Notes under the pieces: generated by a model
What the model was told of the DNA's origin: nothing
Database searches by the model: none
The model's input: the letters and a program-made list of their open reading frames with translations, nothing else
Part shown: piece after piece, positions 9,068 to 18,833 of the stretch
Layout: the number at the start of each line of letters is the position of its first letter
Numbering within the stretch: position 1 is the first letter of the stretch
Source of the DNA: Bifidobacterium vansinderenii
GTDB lineage: Bacteria; Actinomycetota; Actinomycetes; Actinomycetales; Bifidobacteriaceae
Length of the DNA stretch: 64,000 nucleotides
Direction of reading: 5' to 3'
Assembly: GCF_002234915.1 (NCBI RefSeq)
Contig: NZ_NEWD01000020.1
Span: forward strand, 29,443-93,442
Program-made: the position numbers and the translations under genes

Positions 9068-10021
9068 GTGAGTTCGCAAGACAAAGCGGCAGTTCAGGAG
9101 AATACCGGAAAGACCGCGGATAAGGTCTTCAAGGTCATCGCCTACGCCGCTGGCATTCTGATCCTCGTCGCGCTCGCAGCAGTGTTCCTGTTCCTGCTGT
9201 TCCGTGCGTGGCCCCTCATCGGCGGAGACCAGTCCGCCAACGCCGCCACCGTGGAATCCTTCACCGGTGGCAAGGCGCACAACTTCTGGCAGTACGTCGG
9301 ACCGCTCGTGTTCGGCACCGTGCTCGTCGCAGCCCTGGCACTGATCATCGCCTTCTTCATCGCCGTGGGCATCGCGCTGTTCATCTCGCACTACGCGCCC
9401 AAGCAGCTGGCCGTGGTGCTGAGCTCCGTCGTGGACCTGCTGGCCGCCATCCCCTCCGTTATCTACGGTCTGTGGGGCGGTCTGATCCTGGTTCCGGCCA
9501 TCGGTCCGTTCTGGAACTGGGTGGCCACCTACCTCGGTTGGATCCCGATCTTCAAGGGACCTGCCGCCAGCCCGGCCCGTACGGTCGCCACGGTCGCCGT
9601 GGTGCTCGCCGTCATGATCCTGCCGATCATCACCTCCGTGTCTCGCGATATCTTCCAGCAGGCCCCGCGTCTGCAGCAGGAGGCCGCGCTCGGCCTCGGC
9701 GCCACCAAGTGGGAGATGATCAAGCTGGCCGTGATCCCGTTCGGCAAGTCCGGCGTCATCTCCGCCTCCATGCTCGGCCTTGGTCGTGCACTCGGTGAGA
9801 CGATGGCCGTCCTCATGATCCTGTCCCCGGGCCTCACCTACTCGGTCAAGCTTCTTCAGGCTTCGCAGAGCCAGACGATCGCCGCGAACATCGCCGCGCA
9901 GTATCCTGAAGCCAACGATTTGGGCGTTTCCACGCTGATTGGAACCGGTCTGGTGCTGTTCATCATCACCTTCCTGGTCAACTTCATCGCCCGCAAGATC
10001 ACTGAGAAAGCGAGCGTGTGA
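9068..10021 (+). CDS. pstC: Phosphate ABC permease PstC
   Basis: A 317-residue permease with six membrane segments. It carries the ABC permease loop (EAALGLGATKWEMIKL, then the conserved Gly of the family) that contacts PstB. The GTG start at 9068 has AAGGAG 7 nt upstream. Its stop overlaps the pstA start in TGATG, so the two are translationally coupled. With PstA it forms the membrane channel of the high-affinity phosphate importer. Confidence 0.96.
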   Translation: MSSQDKAAVQENTGKTADKVFKVIAYAAGILILVALAAVFLFLLFRAWPLIGGDQSANAATVESFTGGKAHNFWQYVGPLVFGTVLVAALALIIAFFIAVGIALFISHYAPKQLAVVLSSVVDLLAAIPSVIYGLWGGLILVPAIGPFWNWVATYLGWIPIFKGPAASPARTVATVAVVLAVMILPIITSVSRDIFQQAPRLQQEAALGLGATKWEMIKLAVIPFGKSGVISASMLGLGRALGETMAVLMILSPGLTYSVKLLQASQSQTIAANIAAQYPEANDLGVSTLIGTGLVLFIITFLVNFIARKITEKASV

Positions 10022-11007
10022 TGACTTCCGCAAACACCTCCGTCAAGGTTCCCCAGCCTGACTTCGACAAGCTGGCACCCACTCGTTCCTTCATCCAGGC
10101 GCGCAAGCGCAAGGACGCGATCATGCGAGGCCTCATCTATGTGGCCTTCATCATCGCTCTGATCCCGCTGATCTCCGTGCTGTGGGCCACATTGGTCAAC
10201 GGTCTCAAGCGCCTGAACCTGAACTTCCTCTCCTACAACATGACCGGCGTCATCGGCGGCAACCCGACCCCGTCCGGTGGTTACGGCGGCGTGCTCCACG
10301 CCATCATCGGTACGCTCGAGATCACCTTCGGCGCCATGGTCATCTCCATCCCGATCGGTCTGATGTGCGCCGTGTACCTTGTGGAGTATGCGAACCGCAA
10401 GGACAAGCTCGCCAAGTCGGTCTCCCTGCTCGTCGACGTGATGAGCGGTATTCCGTCCATCGTCGCAGGTCTGTTCGCCTACTCGATGTTCACGATCTTC
10501 TTCGGACCGGGTACCATCAACGGTTTCGAAGGCTCTGTTGCACTGTCTCTGCTGATGATCCCGACCGTCGTCAAGACCAGTGAGGAAATGCTCAAGATCG
10601 TGCCTCACGATCTTCGCGAGGCCTCCTACGCGCTGGGCGTCACCAAGCAGCGTACGATCACCAAGATCGTGCTGCGCACCGCACTGCCGGGCATTGTCTC
10701 CGGTGTGATTCTGGCAATTGCGCGAGTCATCGGCGAGACCGCCCCGCTGCTTATGACCGCAGGCTTCATCTCCAGCACCAACGTCAACCTGTTCAGCGGA
10801 CAGATGACTACGCTTCCGGTGTACGTCTACCAGGAGTACAGCAAGCTCTCCGTGACCTGCCCTGCCGCCGCCGACGCCAGCTGCGTGCCCACCATCCCGA
10901 TGGAGCGCGCATGGGCCGCCGCCCTCGTGCTGATCGTGGTCGTGCTGCTGCTGAACCTGCTCGGACGCTGGGTCGCCAAGGTCTTCGCCGTGAAGTCGGA
11001 ACAGTAA
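10021..11007 (+). CDS. pstA: Phosphate ABC permease PstA
   Basis: A 328-residue permease with about six membrane segments and the coupling loop REASYALGVTKQRTITKIVL. The ATG at 10021 overlaps the pstC stop by one base. An in-frame GTG at 10018 is less likely. It is the second membrane subunit of the PstSCAB importer. Confidence 0.96.
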   Translation: MTSANTSVKVPQPDFDKLAPTRSFIQARKRKDAIMRGLIYVAFIIALIPLISVLWATLVNGLKRLNLNFLSYNMTGVIGGNPTPSGGYGGVLHAIIGTLEITFGAMVISIPIGLMCAVYLVEYANRKDKLAKSVSLLVDVMSGIPSIVAGLFAYSMFTIFFGPGTINGFEGSVALSLLMIPTVVKTSEEMLKIVPHDLREASYALGVTKQRTITKIVLRTALPGIVSGVILAIARVIGETAPLLMTAGFISSTNVNLFSGQMTTLPVYVYQEYSKLSVTCPAAADASCVPTIPMERAWAAALVLIVVVLLLNLLGRWVAKVFAVKSEQ

Positions 11008-11043
11008 GTCGCCGCATAGAACGAATCAAGTTAAGGAAAACAA

Positions 11044-11823
11044 ATGGGACAGCGAATTGATGTCAACCATCTGAACGTCTACTACGGCAACTTCCTCGCC
11101 GTCGAAGACGTCAACATGAAGATCGAACCGAACAAGGTCACCGCGTTCATCGGACCTTCCGGTTGCGGTAAGTCCACCGTGCTGCGCACGCTCGACCGCA
11201 TGCACGAGATCATCCCCGGTGCTCACTGCAAGGGCGAGGTCCTGCTCGAAGGCAAGAACCTCTACGCTCCTGACGTCGACCCCGTGGAAGTGCGCCGCGA
11301 CGTCGGCATGGTGTTCCAGCGCCCGAACCCGTTCCCCACGATGTCCATCCGTGAGAACGTGCTCGCCGGTGCGAAGCTGAACAACCGCAAGATCAGCAAG
11401 TCCGACGCCGACGATCTGGTCGAATGGGCTCTGCGTGGCGCCAACCTGTGGGAAGAGGTCAAGGATCGTCTTGACAACCCCGGCATCGGCCTGTCCGGTG
11501 GTCAGCAGCAGCGTCTGTGCATCGCCCGCGCCGTGGCCGTGCACCCGCAGGTGCTGCTCATGGACGAGCCCTGCTCCGCTCTGGACCCGATCTCGACGCT
11601 GGCCGTCGAGGATCTGATCAACGAGCTCAAGGGCGACTACACGATCGTGATCGTGACCCACAACATGCAGCAGGCAGCTCGTATCGCCGACTACACCGGC
11701 TTCTTCAACCTGAAGGCCGTCGGCCAGCCTGGCCACCTCGAGTACTTCGCCGACACGAGCACCATGTTCAACAATCCTCAGAACGAAGAGGCCGAGCGTT
11801 ACATCTCCGGCCGCTTCGGCTGA
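11044..11823 (+). CDS. pstB: Phosphate ABC ATPase PstB
   Basis: A 259-residue ATPase with Walker A (GPSGCGKST), the PstB-specific Q-loop region ([13 protein letters not shown]), signature LSGGQQQR and Walker B ([16 protein letters not shown]). AAGGAAAA precedes the ATG. It is the last gene of the operon. No phoU follows in this window. Confidence 0.97.
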   Translation: MGQRIDVNHLNVYYGNFLAVEDVNMKIEPNKVTAFIGPSGCGKSTVLRTLDRMHEIIPGAHCKGEVLLEGKNLYAPDVDPVEVRRDVGMVFQRPNPFPTMSIRENVLAGAKLNNRKISKSDADDLVEWALRGANLWEEVKDRLDNPGIGLSGGQQQRLCIARAVAVHPQVLLMDEPCSALDPISTLAVEDLINELKGDYTIVIVTHNMQQAARIADYTGFFNLKAVGQPGHLEYFADTSTMFNNPQNEEAERYISGRFG

Positions 11824-12019
11824 TCCACTCCGCCGGGAGAACTTTCGCATAGTCGCGCTCGCACGGGTCATGTGCGGTCGGTGTGCGTGGAGGCCGTATG
11901 GTTGCACGCGGCTTCCATACCGCCGTCGGCGGCGCGTGGCCTGATGCTCGCGACATTCCCTCCTCCCGGCGGTTTTATTCTTCCCCTGTGTTTTTCTTCT
12001 CTCCACTGGGGATGCCAAG

Positions 12020-12056
12020 GGCTCCTGCACTGCCTCCGGGCAGACAGGAGCCTTTT
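12020..12056 (+). terminator. Terminator after pstSCAB
   Basis: GGCTCCTG pairs with CAGGAGCC and is followed by TTTT, about 200 bases after pstB. It is the only plus-strand terminator in the gap 11824-12130. The rest of that gap shows no gene. Confidence 0.8.
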
Positions 12057-12072
12057 GTATATCTGCATACGA

Positions 12073-12110
12073 AAAATCCCCGCATCGGACAAACCAGATG
12101 CGGGGATTTC
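12073..12110 (-). terminator. Terminator of the G5/transglycosylase gene
   Basis: AAATCCCCGCATC pairs with GATGCGGGGATTT. It lies just past the stop of the minus-strand gene that ends at 12131 and can work in both directions. Confidence 0.8.
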
Positions 12111-12130
12111 TGTGTGTGAGAATTGATCGA

Positions 12131-13174
12131 TCAGTAGCTGTGGTGCGACAGCCAGTACGTGTAGGCCTGCTGGATTCCGCCGTAGCGGTCGTTGCAGTAG
12201 CCGATGAACCACTTGAGCTGCGTCTGGTAGTTGGTCTTCCAGTCGGAGCCTGCGGACGCCATCTTGCTGCCGGGCAGGGCCTGCGGCAGGCCGTATGCGC
12301 CGGAGGAGGCGTTGGTGGCCGTCACGTTCCAGCCGGACTCGTGGTTGATGATGTACACCATGCCGGTGAAATCGGCCTCGGAGTAGCCGTTGGCGAGCAG
12401 GTAGTCGTGCGCCCACTGCTGCATGTCGCTGGCCGGGATGGTGGTGCCGATGTCGGAGGACGACGAATCGGACGAATTCGAATTCGACGAAGACGAGGAG
12501 GAGGAAGAGGACGACGTGCTGCCGGTGCCGATGAGCACCACCTTGTTCACAGGCGCCTTCTTCACGTAGGAGCTGATCGTGTTGCTGGAGACGACGTTGC
12601 CGCCGGACTTGGTGACCAGATTCGTGGCCTCCATCACACCGGCCTCGCCTTCGGTCTTCACCTTGGTGGTGCCGGCCGGCAGGGAGTCGGTCTTCTCCTC
12701 GACCGTGTTGAACGGGATCTCGGTGTCGGCGGTTTCGATGGTGCTGCCCGCGCGCTCGATGGTGATGGTCGTGGACTCGGTCACCTTGGTGTCGAGGCTG
12801 GGGGAGACGGAATCCTCCGGCTCCAGCGTGATGCTGCCCTGATCGAGCACGGACTTGACATCGGTGAAGTCGGTGCCCAGCACGAGACGGGATTCGCCGT
12901 TGATGACGACCTTCACATAGGAGGTGTTGGCGTCGGATCCACGGGCGTCGCCACGGGATGCGGCCTTGAACGCACTGACCTCGTCGCTCTTGGTGGCGGA
13001 ATACGAGGAGATGCTGTGCTGCGAGTGGTTGGTGTTCGTCTGATAGAAGTCACGGGAGACGATGCCGCCACCGATCAGTAGTGCCGCCGCGGCGCTTCCA
13101 GCCGCGATGCGCATCCACTGACGCTTGGTAAGACGCTTGAGGATGAATTCCTTCGGTTTGCGATGACTCGCCAT
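12131..13174 (-). CDS. Secreted G5-domain protein with lytic transglycosylase-like end
   Basis: A 347-residue cell-wall protein. A basic head and one membrane/signal helix (about residues 18-40) are followed by a DUF348-like segment and a G5 domain (ending APVNKVVLIGTG). Then comes a linker of almost only Ser, Asn and Asp, and a C-terminal ~95-residue lysozyme-like fold with the likely catalytic Glu in INHESGW and the GAYGLPQALPG loop. The combination is that of actinobacterial Rpf/YabE-like peptidoglycan hydrolases involved in wall turnover. The gene stands alone with its own terminator. Confidence 0.85.
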   Translation of the reverse strand: MASHRKPKEFILKRLTKRQWMRIAAGSAAAALLIGGGIVSRDFYQTNTNHSQHSISSYSATKSDEVSAFKAASRGDARGSDANTSYVKVVINGESRLVLGTDFTDVKSVLDQGSITLEPEDSVSPSLDTKVTESTTITIERAGSTIETADTEIPFNTVEEKTDSLPAGTTKVKTEGEAGVMEATNLVTKSGGNVVSSNTISSYVKKAPVNKVVLIGTGSTSSSSSSSSSSNSNSSDSSSSDIGTTIPASDMQQWAHDYLLANGYSEADFTGMVYIINHESGWNVTATNASSGAYGLPQALPGSKMASAGSDWKTNYQTQLKWFIGYCNDRYGGIQQAYTYWLSHHSY

Positions 13175-13309
13175 GAAGCTCCTTAGATCGACCGATAAGG
13201 CTCACACTGCCTCCATATTCTACCGATCGGTTATGACGAAGAAAAAAATTCCGGTGTGCCGTACACCGTGTCGGCACACCGGACGTGATATATTAGCGGA
13301 TTTTTGCGA

Positions 13310-13666
13310 TTATTCGGCCTCGACGGTGCTTGTCTTCGGCTCGTCCTCGGTCTCCTTGACCTTGCCGATCAGCGTCTCGAGATCGGAGGGGCGCAGTGCG
13401 CCGGCCTGCTTGAACACCACTTCGCCGTTGCGAATCGCGATCAGCGTGGGTACTGCGGAGATGCCTGCGGCCTGTGCCAGACCCTGCTGCTGGTCGATGT
13501 CCACCTTGGCGAAGTACACGTCATCGTGCGCTTCCGAAGCCTTCTCGAAGGTCGGGCCGAACGCGCGGCACGGTCCGCACCACGTGGCCCAGAAATCGAT
13601 GAACACGATCGGGTTCTTGGTGATCGTCTCTTCGAAGTTCTCGGTGGTCAGCTCGTGGGTAGCCAT
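13310..13666 (-). CDS. trxA: Thioredoxin
   Basis: A 118-residue thioredoxin with the WCGPC redox centre in FWATWCGPCRAF and the conserved cis-Pro in AVPTLI. It has a normal fold length plus a short acidic tail. AGGAGAG stands 6 nt before the ATG. It is a cytosolic disulphide reductase. Confidence 0.96.
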   Translation of the reverse strand: MATHELTTENFEETITKNPIVFIDFWATWCGPCRAFGPTFEKASEAHDDVYFAKVDIDQQQGLAQAAGISAVPTLIAIRNGEVVFKQAGALRPSDLETLIGKVKETEDEPKTSTVEAE

Positions 13667-13941
13667 AATCGCTCTCCTCTGCGTCTTGTATGCGTTCTGC
13701 TTTGCGGCGTGCGGATGTTCGCGGCCGCATATACGGTGATTGCACTCCTCTTATATAGGCGTGATCCTACATATGGGTTGAGCCGCTATAAGCATCTCAC
13801 AGCATGGCGCGACACGACAGTGCGTAAGCTCTTGGCGCAGTGCGTCGCTGCACGTGCGTGGCGTTGCTTCCCACGATGTATTTCGGGAACGTACAGATCG
13901 TCGTCATGAAAAGGTCATGTGGCGGGCCGATAATGGGGATC

Positions 13942-14565
13942 ATGCCGGTTCTTAATGACGAAGTGCCCGACGAGGGCGATTACGACGCCTCGCGTCGTCG
14001 TGGCGAGTTCGACAACATCACTCCCGACGATTTCATCCGCGGCTCCGATGGCAGCAATCCTCCGGGATGGCTGGATTCCTCGGAGATCGACGATCTGCGT
14101 CGCAAGTTGCCGATCGTCTACGTGGAGGTGGTGCCGGTGCGCGCCGACGACTTCGGTCGTATCTCCAAGGTGGGCACATTGCTGCATATGGGCCCCGACG
14201 GCATGATCGAACGTACGCTGATCTGCGGCCGCGTGCTGTTCCATGAATCGTTGCGTGAGGCCGTGGCCCGCAACATTTCCAAGGATCTTGGCGACATCGC
14301 GCTGCCGTTGCTGCCGTTGAGCCTGCAGCCGTTCACCGTGGCCGAGTTCTTCCCCACGCCCGGCGTCTCGGAATTCTACGATCCCCGTCAGCATGCGGTG
14401 ACGTTGTGCTATGTGGTGCCGATCGCCGGCGACTGCAAGCCGCAGGACGAGACGCTTGACGTGGAATGGGTGGACCCCGCTGAGGTGCGCCGCCCCGACT
14501 TCATGGCGCAGATGGCCGGAGGCCATGGCGAGATCCTGCGTCGTGCCATCGGCTGGGCCGGTTGA
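13942..14565 (+). CDS. Nudix-like DUF4916 family protein
   Basis: A 207-residue protein matching the actinobacterial DUF4916 family as I know it: a Nudix-fold relative without the canonical Nudix box (the segment RVLFHESLREAVARNISKDLG takes its place). The catalytic set is therefore degenerate and activity is uncertain. GATAAT at 13929-13934 ends 7 nt before the ATG at 13942 and no Shine-Dalgarno is visible, which favours a leaderless start here over in-frame ATGs at 13933 or 13906. Confidence 0.75.
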   Translation: MPVLNDEVPDEGDYDASRRRGEFDNITPDDFIRGSDGSNPPGWLDSSEIDDLRRKLPIVYVEVVPVRADDFGRISKVGTLLHMGPDGMIERTLICGRVLFHESLREAVARNISKDLGDIALPLLPLSLQPFTVAEFFPTPGVSEFYDPRQHAVTLCYVVPIAGDCKPQDETLDVEWVDPAEVRRPDFMAQMAGGHGEILRRAIGWAG

Positions 14566-14644
14566 TCGCCGCCGATATGATGCGCTGAACCTATATTCAC
14601 CGGACGAGCCGAACGGTCCGGACAAAGGAAGGAACCGAACGATC

Positions 14645-15511
14645 ATGACTATGACGATTCTGCGCACCGCGTACCGCGAACCCGATCAGAGCGTGGATCA
14701 GGGCGTGCCGGTGGTGCTGGTGCACGCATTCCCGATCGACCATCGCGTGTGGGACGAGTGCGCGTCGGTGCTGTGCACGATCAGCGAGGGCGAGGATGAT
14801 CGTCCGTTCGCCGTATACGGACTGGAAATGCCCGGTGCCGGCGAGTGCCCGGTGCCCACCGCCGAACAGACCGGCCCGGTGGCCAGCGACGGCGCCTACC
14901 CGGAGGCCATGGACCGCATGGCGGAATCGTTCGTGTCGGAATTCCTCGCCACCGGTCACACCAAGGCCGTGTGGGTGGGCATCTCCATGGGCGGCTACCT
15001 CACGCTCGCCGTGCACCGTCTGCACCCCGAGGTGGTGGCCGGCGTGGTGCTGTGCGACACCAAGTCCGAAGGCGACGGCCCCGAGGCCCGTGCCAACCGT
15101 CTGCGCATTGCCAACGTTTGCGAAAGCGAGCATACCGTGGAGCCGGTCATGCATTTCGCCCAGCCACAGCCGGACGACTCCGATTTCAAGAAGTCTCCCG
15201 CGTTCGTTGATCTGTTTACGCGTTGGATCAACGAGCAGCATCCCGAAGGCGTGGCGTGGCGTCAGCGCATGGCCGCGGGCCGTCCCGATGAGACGCCACA
15301 GCTTGCGAAGATCACCGTGCCGGCCGGACTGGTCTCCGGCACGCTCGACCCGTCCAGCGATCCCGACCGCATGCGTCCGATGCTGGAGAGGATGACCGGC
15401 ACCGAATGCGCGTTCACCGTGGTGCACGACGCCGGCCATTTCACCTGCGTGGAGAAGCCCGACGTGGTGGCCCGCGCCATCCTCGACGTACAGCATCAGG
15501 CCTCGCTCTGA
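14645..15511 (+). CDS. Alpha/beta hydrolase
   Basis: A 288-residue alpha/beta hydrolase. The nucleophile elbow is GISMGG (Ser), the likely acid is the Asp in GTLDPSSDP and the His is in HDAGHFTC. The oxyanion region is HAFPIDHRVW. It resembles proline-iminopeptidase-like or BioH-like esterases; the substrate is unknown. AAGGAAGG precedes the ATG. It lies 102 bases before nudC in the same direction, so cotranscription is likely. Confidence 0.88.
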   Translation: MTMTILRTAYREPDQSVDQGVPVVLVHAFPIDHRVWDECASVLCTISEGEDDRPFAVYGLEMPGAGECPVPTAEQTGPVASDGAYPEAMDRMAESFVSEFLATGHTKAVWVGISMGGYLTLAVHRLHPEVVAGVVLCDTKSEGDGPEARANRLRIANVCESEHTVEPVMHFAQPQPDDSDFKKSPAFVDLFTRWINEQHPEGVAWRQRMAAGRPDETPQLAKITVPAGLVSGTLDPSSDPDRMRPMLERMTGTECAFTVVHDAGHFTCVEKPDVVARAILDVQHQASL

Positions 15512-15613
15512 CGAGGAAGACGGCCGGCGACGGCCGGAGGCAGAGACCGGATTCCTCGTACGCGGCGCTTCATTCCGCAAACCAGGAATCCAAGAAAGGA
15601 ATATACGACAATC

Positions 15614-16684
15614 ATGGCTGATTTTTCGGCGTTCTCGCCGCTGGCGCTCACGCAGACGCTGCCGTTCCTGCCGCTGGCGCAGGGCACCATCGACTATGAG
15701 GTGAACCGCCGCGGCGAGGAGGGACTGATCGACACGCTGCTGGCCGACCCGACCACGCGCGTGATGCTCGTCAACCATGGACTGATCGCCGTGCCGAAGG
15801 GGCAGGGCGCCAAGGTGGACTTCGATTCGGCGAAGATCCGTCCCGCGACCGTTCCCGGAGCGTACGTGCGTGACGACGTGCACGGCAACGCCGGCATCGT
15901 GGCGATATTCCTCGGCACCGATCGCACCGAATCGGCGGCCGGCACGCATTACGTGGCGTTGGACATCACCCGCGCCGTACAGTCCGTGCCTGATGACGCG
16001 CATATCGGCGCCGACCACGCCTTCGACGGGTCGAACGGCTCGCCCGTTGCCCGCGCTGCCGAAATCTTCGACTGGGTGGACCTGCGTGGATTCGCGCCGC
16101 ATGCCAGTGCGCGTGAGGCCGGACTGGCCACCAGTGCCGTCACCGTGGGCATCTGGCATGATCGTCAGCGATTCTGCCCCTGCTGTGGTTCTCCCGTACG
16201 CCCGGCGCTCGGCGGCTGGGCGCAGCGCTGCACCAGCTCGTCCGACGGCAACCGCATCCTGTTCCCGCGTATCGAGCCGGCCGTGATCACCCTGATCGTC
16301 GACGGTAACAACCGCGTGCTGCTGCAACACAACACCGCGTGGCGCAACAACCTGTACTCGGCGTCTGCGGGATTCGTGGAGGCCGGCGAGAATCTGGAAC
16401 ACGCCGCCCGGCGCGAGGCCAAGGAGGAGACCGGCATCACGCTCGGCGAGGTGAAGTATCTCGGCTCGCAGCCGTGGCCGTTCCCTTCGTCGCTCATGAT
16501 GGCGTTCAAGGCGCGGGCGCTGAGCACCGAGATCAGCGTGGACCATCAGGAGACCAGCGAGGCGCGCTGGTTCACCCACGACGAGTTCACCAACGCCATG
16601 ATCACCGGCGAGATCGAAGTGCCTGGCAAGGCTACCATCGCCCGCTACATGATCGAGGAATGGTACGGCCAGCCACTGAGCTGA
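15614..16684 (+). CDS. nudC: NAD(H) pyrophosphatase NudC-like Nudix hydrolase
   Basis: A 356-residue enzyme. The Nudix box GFVEAGENLEHAARREAKEE is complete, and the NudC-specific motif SQPWPFPSSLM follows it. The middle zinc ribbon is imperfect: FCPCCG gives two ligands and QRC a third, but the expected fourth Cys is replaced in CTSSSDG. NudC hydrolyses NAD(H) to NMN(H) and AMP and can remove NAD caps from RNA. The missing ligand suggests weaker or no zinc binding. Confidence 0.9.
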   Translation: MADFSAFSPLALTQTLPFLPLAQGTIDYEVNRRGEEGLIDTLLADPTTRVMLVNHGLIAVPKGQGAKVDFDSAKIRPATVPGAYVRDDVHGNAGIVAIFLGTDRTESAAGTHYVALDITRAVQSVPDDAHIGADHAFDGSNGSPVARAAEIFDWVDLRGFAPHASAREAGLATSAVTVGIWHDRQRFCPCCGSPVRPALGGWAQRCTSSSDGNRILFPRIEPAVITLIVDGNNRVLLQHNTAWRNNLYSASAGFVEAGENLEHAARREAKEETGITLGEVKYLGSQPWPFPSSLMMAFKARALSTEISVDHQETSEARWFTHDEFTNAMITGEIEVPGKATIARYMIEEWYGQPLS

Positions 16685-16731
16685 GTGCGGAGGAGCCGGT
16701 GGCTCCGATTGTCTTGGCCGAGTCGGTGCGG

Positions 16732-16789
16732 ATCCCTCCCTTAGCCCGACCTGACGGTCGGGCAGCTCCCTCCCCGTGAGGGAGCACAC
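16732..16789. repeat. Dispersed intergenic palindrome, type B
   Basis: TCCCTCCCTTAG with a short GC stem, followed by CAGCTCCCTCCCCGTGAGGG. It lies just after nudC and before the transpeptidase gene. Confidence 0.75.
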
Positions 16790-16931
16790 AGCTTCGGAAC
16801 CAGCGTTCTCCCTGGCCATACAGTCCTGTTCACTGCAGGGTGACTGTGGGATTGTTCATAACAACGTTGTCACTTCCACGGGTATAGTGGACACCGTTGC
16901 AAGACGCGAAAATCGCGAGAAATGGAAGATT

Positions 16932-18722
16932 ATGACTGACGACAAGGACTTCGGATACACAGGGTCCGCCGGGGACTCGGCCTTCGATTTCCCCACCGCC
17001 GCGGCCCCGTCGCCCGACGAGGCGCAGACCGTCACCATGATGCCGCTCGGCAACCCCGGCGTATCCACGGCGTCCGGTGACTCCGCCGCGGCGTCCACCG
17101 TGGCATTCACCCCCCTGAACTTCGGCAGCGCGCCCGCCCCGGCGGCAACGGCATCCGGCACGGCGGCAGCCGCCATCTCGACGCCGCTCACGCCTTCGAA
17201 CGGCGGCGTGGTGCCTCCCACGTTCGACAACGGCTCCACCGCCTTCGCCTCCGCGGACGATCCCGACGACGCCGTCATCGCCGTGAAGCGCAAGAAGCCG
17301 GTCGCACTCATCGTGGTGCTGTCGATCCTCGCCGCACTCGTCGTGCTCTTCGCCGGTTACGTGTTCGGCGGCCAGTACTACTTCAGCGACAAGGCGGCCC
17401 CCGGCGTGAGCATCGGCGGCGTGTCCGTCATGGGACAGAACGCCAGCGAATTGAAGACCACGGTGAACAACGCCGTGAAGAATTCCTCCGTGAAGGTGAC
17501 CACCGAGAACGGCGCCTCCACCACCGCCTCGCTGGCCGACCTCGGCGTGACCGTCGATGTGGACAAGACCGTCGACAACCTGCTCGCCGCCACCAAGAGC
17601 AACGTGCTCTCCACCGTGAACCCGCTCTCCAAGAGCGATGTGAGCCTGGTCACCACCACCGACAAGCTCGCCATGAGCACCTATCTGTCCGACAAGCTCA
17701 TCGGCGATGACGCCCGCGTGATCAACGCGAACGTGGAGTACAACGCCGACAGCAACCAGTTCGTTGCCACCGAGTCGCGCGACGGCGAATCGCCCACCAT
17801 CGACGGCGTGGTCAAGGCCGTCAACGCGCTTGCCGCCGAACCGGGCACCACCAAGGCCGTGACCATCAGCACCGAGACCGTGGCCGCCCCGATCAGCGAC
17901 GAGACCGCCGCCACTGCCGCGGCCGATGCGAACAAGCGCATCGACTCCGACATCGTCATCTCCAACGGCGCATCCAAGAGCTTCACCATCCCGTCCTCCG
18001 AGATCGCCAAGTGGATCAAGACCACCGGCGACCCGACCAAGGGCACCATCGAACTCACCTATGACGAGAACGCGATCAAGTCCTATCTGGCCGGCACCCT
18101 GCCCGACAAGCTCAAGCAGGATGCCGTGACCGAGGAGAACGTCGTCAACTCCAAGGGCACGGTGATCACTACCAGCGTCAAGGGTGTGGATGGCGTCGAA
18201 GTGACCGGCACCGACAACACCGCCGCCCAGGTGCTCACCGCACTGCAGAATGGCACCGGTAGCGAGATCAAGGCCGAGGTCAAGACCACCCAGCACGAGA
18301 CCAAGTCCCGTCAGGTGAACTACGACGTCGAGAACGGCGATCCGCACATGGTGATCAACCTGAGCGAGCAGAAGGCCTACGCCTACAACGGCACCACGCT
18401 CGTCAAGACGTTCAACGTGTCGACCGGCAAGACCAGCACGCCTACCGACACGGGCACGTTCTTCGCCACGCTCAAGTACCAGACGCAGACCATGCGCGGC
18501 GAGGACTACGTGACCCCGAACGTGCAGTGGGTCACCTACTACAACGGCGGTGAGGGCTTCCATGCTGCACCGTGGAACGTCGCCGGCATCGCCAGCGGCA
18601 CGCCCAAGTCCCACGGCTGCACCAACATGAACCCCGACGACGCCAAGTGGGTGTATGACTTTCTGCCGATCGGCGGCATGGTCGAGGTTGTGGGCAGCAC
18701 CCCCTCCTCCGCCGTCCGCTAA
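16932..18722 (+). CDS. L,D-transpeptidase (YkuD) with peptidoglycan-binding domains
   Basis: A 596-residue wall enzyme. The first ~115 residues are disordered and Ala/Pro/Thr-rich, then one membrane helix (about residues 120-145) anchors it. Two PG_binding_4-like domains follow, and the C-terminal YkuD domain has the catalytic SHGCTNM motif (Cys nucleophile) with the partner His in EGFHAAPW. It should cross-link peptidoglycan with 3-3 bonds or attach proteins outside the membrane. A strong terminator follows. Confidence 0.93.
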   Translation: MTDDKDFGYTGSAGDSAFDFPTAAAPSPDEAQTVTMMPLGNPGVSTASGDSAAASTVAFTPLNFGSAPAPAATASGTAAAAISTPLTPSNGGVVPPTFDNGSTAFASADDPDDAVIAVKRKKPVALIVVLSILAALVVLFAGYVFGGQYYFSDKAAPGVSIGGVSVMGQNASELKTTVNNAVKNSSVKVTTENGASTTASLADLGVTVDVDKTVDNLLAATKSNVLSTVNPLSKSDVSLVTTTDKLAMSTYLSDKLIGDDARVINANVEYNADSNQFVATESRDGESPTIDGVVKAVNALAAEPGTTKAVTISTETVAAPISDETAATAAADANKRIDSDIVISNGASKSFTIPSSEIAKWIKTTGDPTKGTIELTYDENAIKSYLAGTLPDKLKQDAVTEENVVNSKGTVITTSVKGVDGVEVTGTDNTAAQVLTALQNGTGSEIKAEVKTTQHETKSRQVNYDVENGDPHMVINLSEQKAYAYNGTTLVKTFNVSTGKTSTPTDTGTFFATLKYQTQTMRGEDYVTPNVQWVTYYNGGEGFHAAPWNVAGIASGTPKSHGCTNMNPDDAKWVYDFLPIGGMVEVVGSTPSSAVR

Positions 18723-18745
18723 ACCGTCGGCAGCCGTCGCTTCAA

Positions 18746-18775
18746 GGACCTTCCCCTCCGGGAAGGTCCTTTTTC
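18746..18775 (+). terminator. Terminator of the L,D-transpeptidase gene
   Basis: AGGACCTTCCC (18746-18756) pairs with GGGAAGGTCCT (18761-18771), followed by TTTT. Confidence 0.9.
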
Positions 18776-18833
18776 GTTTTCTGTTTCGCTCGGGATTCCC
18801 CATCGGTAACCGCCTGACGGTAGGCTTGGGGGT

